Source: Halobacteriales archaeon SW_9_67_24 (lineage in GTDB: Archaea > Halobacteriota > Halobacteria > Halobacteriales > Halococcaceae). From it: DNA of 8,703 nucleotides. The position numbers and the translations under genes are program-made. The stretch lies in assembly GCA_003022685.1 (NCBI GenBank), contig PXSV01000045.1, forward strand, positions 8,167-16,869, read 5' to 3'. Positions 6,146-8,703 of the stretch are shown here, one piece after another. The notes under the pieces are model-generated. The model was not told the DNA's origin. It ran no database searches and was given only the letters and a program-made list of their open reading frames with translations. The stretch's first letter is position 1. Each line of letters opens with the position of its first letter.

Positions 6146-6398
6146 GGGCCCACGAAGCGTTCGCGCGTTCCCCGAGGTGGCCCACGGTGTGGAGAAGCGA
6201 ACGACACCGGCGACGACCAGCACTGCGATACCGGCGTCGTGGATGAGCGACCCCCGAAATCACGGATCTATCGACGACGCGGACCATCGGTCCGGTCGAG
6301 GGCATCCGCATCCTCGTCCTCGAACCGTTCGGTGTCTATCGACACGGCTGCAGTAACTGCCGATTGTAGTAGATCTATCGGCGTCCGACGAGCGATGG
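6146..6398. other. Intergenic region with short repeats and possible minus-strand gene remnants
   Basis: No intact gene is seen here. On the minus strand, a GTG at 6345 opens a 25-residue frame beginning MSIDTERFEDEDADALDRTD and closing at 6268. Out of frame with it, from about 6250 down, another stretch reads GSLIHDAGIAVLVVAGVVRF and then runs into the srp54 end without a stop. The first resembles an ordinary haloarchaeal N-terminus. The second is hydrophobic and recalls the last helix of heavy-metal P-type ATPases. Together they could be the two ends of a mostly deleted gene, but this is weak. The region also has TCTATCGRC three times (near 6267, 6335 and 6374), and the palindromes GTGTC-TATC-GACAC (6332-6345) and GCAGT-A-ACTGC (6350-6360). 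Confidence 0.3.
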
Positions 6399-6442
6399 AT
6401 GAGCCGAGGAGCGATGGATGGGCCGAGGAGCGATGGACGGGG
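6390..6442 (+). repeat. 19-bp direct tandem repeat, about 2.7 copies
   Basis: The unit GAGCGATGGATGRGCCGAG occurs at 6390-6408 and 6409-6427 with one base difference. A partial third copy starts at 6428 (GAGCGATGGACGGGG). Each full unit holds two ATG codons four bases apart. The unit length is not a multiple of three, so the ATGs fall in different frames. The repeat spans the apparent start region of the first MgtE gene. Confidence 0.85.
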
Positions 6443-6941
6443 GGCGGGCGTGGTCCTCGGCGGGATGCGCGAGGAACTCCGGGCGGTCTCCGGACTGCTG
6501 GTGCTCGTGCCCGCGCTGCTCGCGACCCGGGGCAACGTCTACAGCTCGCTCGGCGCGCGGATCGCCACCGCGCTCCACCAGGGACTCATCGAGCCACGGG
6601 TGCGCGGCGGCGACCCACGCCTCCGATCGGCGGTCGCGGCGTCGATCGCGAACGGGTTGCTCGCGAGCGCGTTCGCCGCGACCGTGGCGTACGTCGTGCT
6701 GTGGAGCCTCTCGGCGTCGCCCGCATCGTTCGCCACGCTCGTGGGGATCGCGGTGCTCTCCGGACTGCTCTCGGGCGTGACGCTCTCGACGGTGGTCGTG
6801 CTCGCGGTGTTCGCGGGCTACCGGCGGGGGTACAACCCCGACACGCTGGTCGGGCCGCTCGTCACCACCACGGGCGACGTGTTCGGGATCGCCTACCTGT
6901 TGCTCGCGGTGCGGATCGTGCTCGCGCTCGGGGGTGGCTGA
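6399..6941 (+). CDS. MgtE/SLC41-type divalent cation transporter subunit, probably N-terminally truncated
   Basis: This encodes half of a haloarchaeal MgtE-like Mg2+ (or other divalent cation) transporter. The pair of genes probably forms the pore that one fused protein forms elsewhere. Family features are the hydrophobic core LRAVSGLLVLVPALLATRGN, the loop SSLGARIATALHQGLIEPR, further membrane helices, and the late signature GPLVTTTGDVFGIAYLL, where the Pro, Thr and Asp line the ion path. The start is uncertain. In-frame ATGs lie at 6399 and 6414 inside a 19-bp tandem repeat and at 6465, and a GTG lies at 6450. Relatives, as I recall, have about 25 more residues before GVVLGGMREEL that form the first half of helix 1. 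Here those residues are replaced by repeat-encoded MSRGAMDGPRSDGRG. The stop is followed at once by the second gene's GTG, so the two are coupled. Confidence 0.75.
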   Translation: MSRGAMDGPRSDGRGAGVVLGGMREELRAVSGLLVLVPALLATRGNVYSSLGARIATALHQGLIEPRVRGGDPRLRSAVAASIANGLLASAFAATVAYVVLWSLSASPASFATLVGIAVLSGLLSGVTLSTVVVLAVFAGYRRGYNPDTLVGPLVTTTGDVFGIAYLLLAVRIVLALGGG

Positions 6942-7499
6942 GTGCCGACCGAGTGGTCGTTTCGGGCGATCACGCGGGCGCTGTTGCCCGTTTTGACCGT
7001 TCTCACGCTCGTCGAACTCGGCAGCGGGTTCGTGCTCGGCTCGTTCGAAGCCACCCTCCTCCGCTACCCCGCGCTGCTCGTGCTCGTCCCCGTCACGATC
7101 GGGACGGCGGGGAATCTGGGCAGCGTGCTCGCCGCGCGACTCTCGACCGCGTTCCACCTCGGCACGCTCTCCTTTTCGCCGACCGACGACACCCTCGCGG
7201 GCAACGCCGTCGCCACCGTGGGGCTCACACTCACCGTTTTCCCCGTCGTCGGTGCTGGCGCGTGGGGACTCACCGCGCTCACCGCCGGTTCGGGACTCGG
7301 GCTTCCGACGGTGGTACTGGTTGCGACCGCGAGCGGCGCGGTGCTCTCCGTTCTCGCTGTCGCCGTCACGATCGTGGCGACCTACGCCGCCTACCGATTC
7401 GAACTCGATCCCGACGACATCGTGATCCCGGTCGTGACGAACGTCTGTGACGTGCTCGGCGTGCTCGTGCTGTTCGGCGTCGTCCGGATCGTGGTCTGA
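6942..7499 (+). CDS. MgtE/SLC41-type divalent cation transporter subunit, intact
   Basis: This is the second MgtE-type membrane protein of the pair, 185 residues and complete. It starts with an amphipathic segment, TEWSFRAITRALLPVLTVLT, that runs into helix 1 (LVELGSGFVLGSFE). Then come LLVLVPVTIGTAGNLGSVLAARLSTAFHLG, two Ala/Val/Leu-rich helices, and the end signature DPDDIVIPVVTNVCDVLGVLVLFG, which matches the ion-pathway motif of the MgtE/SLC41 family. The GTG start abuts the TGA of the first gene with no gap, and the family-like N-terminus supports it. Its normal start shows what the upstream partner lacks. Expected role: Mg2+ transport across the cytoplasmic membrane as a heterodimer with the preceding product. 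Confidence 0.9.
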   Translation: MPTEWSFRAITRALLPVLTVLTLVELGSGFVLGSFEATLLRYPALLVLVPVTIGTAGNLGSVLAARLSTAFHLGTLSFSPTDDTLAGNAVATVGLTLTVFPVVGAGAWGLTALTAGSGLGLPTVVLVATASGAVLSVLAVAVTIVATYAAYRFELDPDDIVIPVVTNVCDVLGVLVLFGVVRIVV

Positions 7500-7528
7500 T
7501 CCGGAGGAATGTGAGGATCACCCGAGGG

Positions 7529-7534
7529 TTTAGA
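7529..7534 (+). promoter_or_regulatory. TATA-like box for the nuclease lipoprotein gene
   Basis: TTTAGA lies in a 58-base gap, centred about 27 bases before the GTG at 7558. It predicts a leaderless transcript. The preceding MgtE gene ends at 7499, so the nuclease gene appears to have its own promoter. Confidence 0.45.
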
Positions 7535-7557
7535 AGGAATGACGCGATCGTGTAGAC

Positions 7558-8541
7558 GTGCATCGTCTCACGTGGGTCCTCGTCGTCTGCGTCGTTCTCG
7601 CTGGGTGTGTGGCGTCGAGTCCGGAAACTGGAATGACCACGGGGGCGACGACGGACGCACCGGAGCGGACAGCCGTCCCCGGGACGATGGAGACGGTGGG
7701 AACGCCCGTAGGGCGAACGACGGATCGAACCGCGACCGTCACCGAGGTCGTCGACGGCGACACCCTCGAAATCCGGTACGCGAACGGAACGACCGACACC
7801 GTTCGGTTGCTCGGCGTCAACACCCCGGAGGTCCACGTCGAGAACGATCCGCCGGAGTTCGAGGGGGTTCCCGACACCGAGCCGGGGAGGGCTTGCCTGC
7901 GTGATGCGGGCCGGAACGCGAGCGCGTTCGTCGAGCGGTTGCTCGCGGGCGAACGGGTACGGCTCGTGGTCGGCGGCGATCGGCGCGGGCGGTACGGACG
8001 GCTGCTGGCGTTCGTCCGACAGAGCGGAACCACCGTCAACTACTGCCTCGCCGCCGAGGGACACGCGCGGGTGTAGGAGATGGGGTTCGCGGGGCGCGAG
8101 CGGTTCGATCGGGCTGAGTCGCGCGCCCAGGGGGAGGGAATCGGACTCCAAACGTGTGCGACCGACGGCAGCGGACCGGGAGCGGCAGCCGAGAACCAAA
8201 AGCAATCACGAGAACTCACAATCGCTGAGATCGACGCGGATGCGCCGGGCAACGACAACGCGAATCCCAACGGCGAGCGGATCGTGTTCGAGAATCGGGG
8301 GGCGAAACGCCTCGCCCTCGGCGGCTGGACCGTGAGCGACGCTGCCGATCACGTCTACACCTTTTCGGGCGGATTCGTGCTTGAACCAGACGAGCAAGTC
8401 ACGCTCCACACGGGGGATGGGTCGGACGCCCCGAGCGAGCTGTACTGGGGTGCGTCGGGGGCCGTTTGGAACAACGACGGCGACACCGTAACGGTGCGAA
8501 ACGGGGCCGAGGAGACGGTCGCCGAGCGGTCGTACGGCTGA
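7558..8541 (+). pseudogene. Secreted thermonuclease-lamin tail domain lipoprotein with internal amber codon
   Basis: The frame from GTG 7558 encodes a lipoprotein signal (MHRLTWVLVVCVVLAGC, lipobox LAGC, Cys17) and a Thr/Gly-rich spacer. A staphylococcal nuclease-like domain follows from about residue 57: VVDGDTLEI, the catalytic-type RLLGVNTPE (Arg83, Glu91) and RGRYGRLLAF (Arg148, matching nuclease Arg87). The Asp40 position of the nuclease appears as Asn88. At 8074-8076 the frame meets TAG, yet the same frame continues with perfect sense: EMGFAGRERFDRAESRAQGE, which completes the nuclease fold. A lamin-tail domain comes next (about 219-327: ELTIAEIDADAPG, GGWTVSDAADHVYTFSGG, WNNDGDTVTV). 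The family sequence GHARV-Y-EMGF points to TAC or TAT changed to TAG. Without the mutation the protein would have 327 residues and be anchored outside the cell. It may be a young pseudogene, a sequencing error, or a read-through site. Confidence 0.88.
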
Positions 8542-8622
8542 TAGGGTCGGCTGGAAGTCCTTTTGGGATCGACCGCACGATGGCGTGCGGTCGCACTGGT
8601 AACCGCTTCCAACCGACCCTAT
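8541..8622. repeat. 82-bp nested inverted repeat after the nuclease gene
   Basis: The outer arms ATAGGGTCGGCTGGAAG (8541-8557) and CTTCCAACCGACCCTAT (8606-8622) pair over 17 bases with one mismatch. Inside lies a perfect 9-bp hairpin, CGACCGCAC (8570-8578), loop GATGGC, GTGCGGTCG (8585-8593). The trinucleotide TGA flanks both sides. The left edge touches the stop codon of the preceding gene. It may be a strong terminator, a miniature element with terminal inverted repeats, or a structured small RNA. Confidence 0.7.
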
Positions 8623-8703
8623 GAAGGGACCGGTCATCCCGGATGTGCGCAGGGCTCGACCGGCTGGAAAGCGTAGATCGAACGATGGGGTCGAGTCTCG
8701 AAC
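8623..8703. other. Unassigned sequence at window end
   Basis: I see no coding region of useful length on either strand. GGCTCGACC (8653-8661) and GGTCGAGTC (8689-8697) form an imperfect inverted repeat, and CGGCTGGAA at 8661-8669 repeats part of the left arm of the upstream 82-bp element. The window ends before any gene can be recognised. Confidence 0.3.

Noticed and set aside
4657..6246. 529-residue + strand open frame overlapping srp54
   Set aside because: Its product is almost entirely Arg, Gly, Asp and Pro, the signature of an out-of-frame reading of a GC-rich gene.
6239..7450. 403-residue + strand open frame across both MgtE genes
   Set aside because: It is Arg-rich and low in hydrophobic residues, while the other frame gives two clear membrane proteins.
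8074..8076. Pyrrolysine at the amber codon
   Set aside because: The family residue appears to be Tyr and the protein is not a methylamine methyltransferase. No pyl genes are in the window, so a point mutation is far simpler.
8206..8637. Minus-strand open frame over the lamin-tail region
   Set aside because: It is antisense to a recognisable domain, runs into the inverted repeat, and shows no family features.
8541..8703. RNase P RNA or SRP 7S RNA at the window end
   Set aside because: GGAAGTCC resembles part of an RNase P conserved block, but the other conserved blocks are absent and the 17-bp arms close a short hairpin. No SRP RNA helix 8 motif is seen.

Overview
The window is from a haloarchaeon (class Halobacteria). 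The evidence is the very high GC content, the strong preference for G or C at third codon positions, the highly acidic proteins (most extreme in the FtsY linker), TATA-like boxes placed about 27 bases before start codons (leaderless transcripts), and a classic archaeal gene order. I cannot fix the genus from sequence alone. Every supported gene is on the + strand.

Region 1 (97-3100) is a translation and protein-targeting operon: L39e, L31e, initiation factor aIF6, prefoldin alpha and the SRP receptor FtsY, closely spaced or overlapping. In relatives, as I recall them, ribosomal protein LX (L18a/L20a) lies between tif6 and pfdA. Here that slot holds only a 22-codon ORF that begins like LX and ends in an ATGA overlap with pfdA.

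Region 2 (3160-4619) has a sugar-phosphate isomerase/epimerase-like gene broken by a one-base frameshift, a 36-residue ORF with its own promoter, and a membrane-bound metal-dependent hydrolase (YdjM/DUF457-like).

Region 3 (4742-6145) is SRP54. With FtsY it supplies both GTPases of the co-translational targeting pathway. The 7S RNA and SRP19 are not in the window.

Region 4 (6146-7499) starts with about 250 bases of intergenic DNA holding short repeats and possible remnants of a minus-strand gene. A 19-bp tandem repeat then sits exactly where the first of two MgtE-type cation-transporter genes should begin, and that gene appears to lack its usual N-terminus. The second MgtE gene is intact.

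Region 5 (7558-8541) is a secreted lipoprotein gene with a thermonuclease domain followed by a lamin-tail domain. It is interrupted by one in-frame amber codon. Directly after it lies an 82-bp nested inverted repeat, then sequence with no recognisable gene up to the window end.

The core translation and SRP genes are intact, while three accessory genes and the LX slot carry lesions. I see no CRISPR array, tRNA, rRNA or complete insertion sequence.
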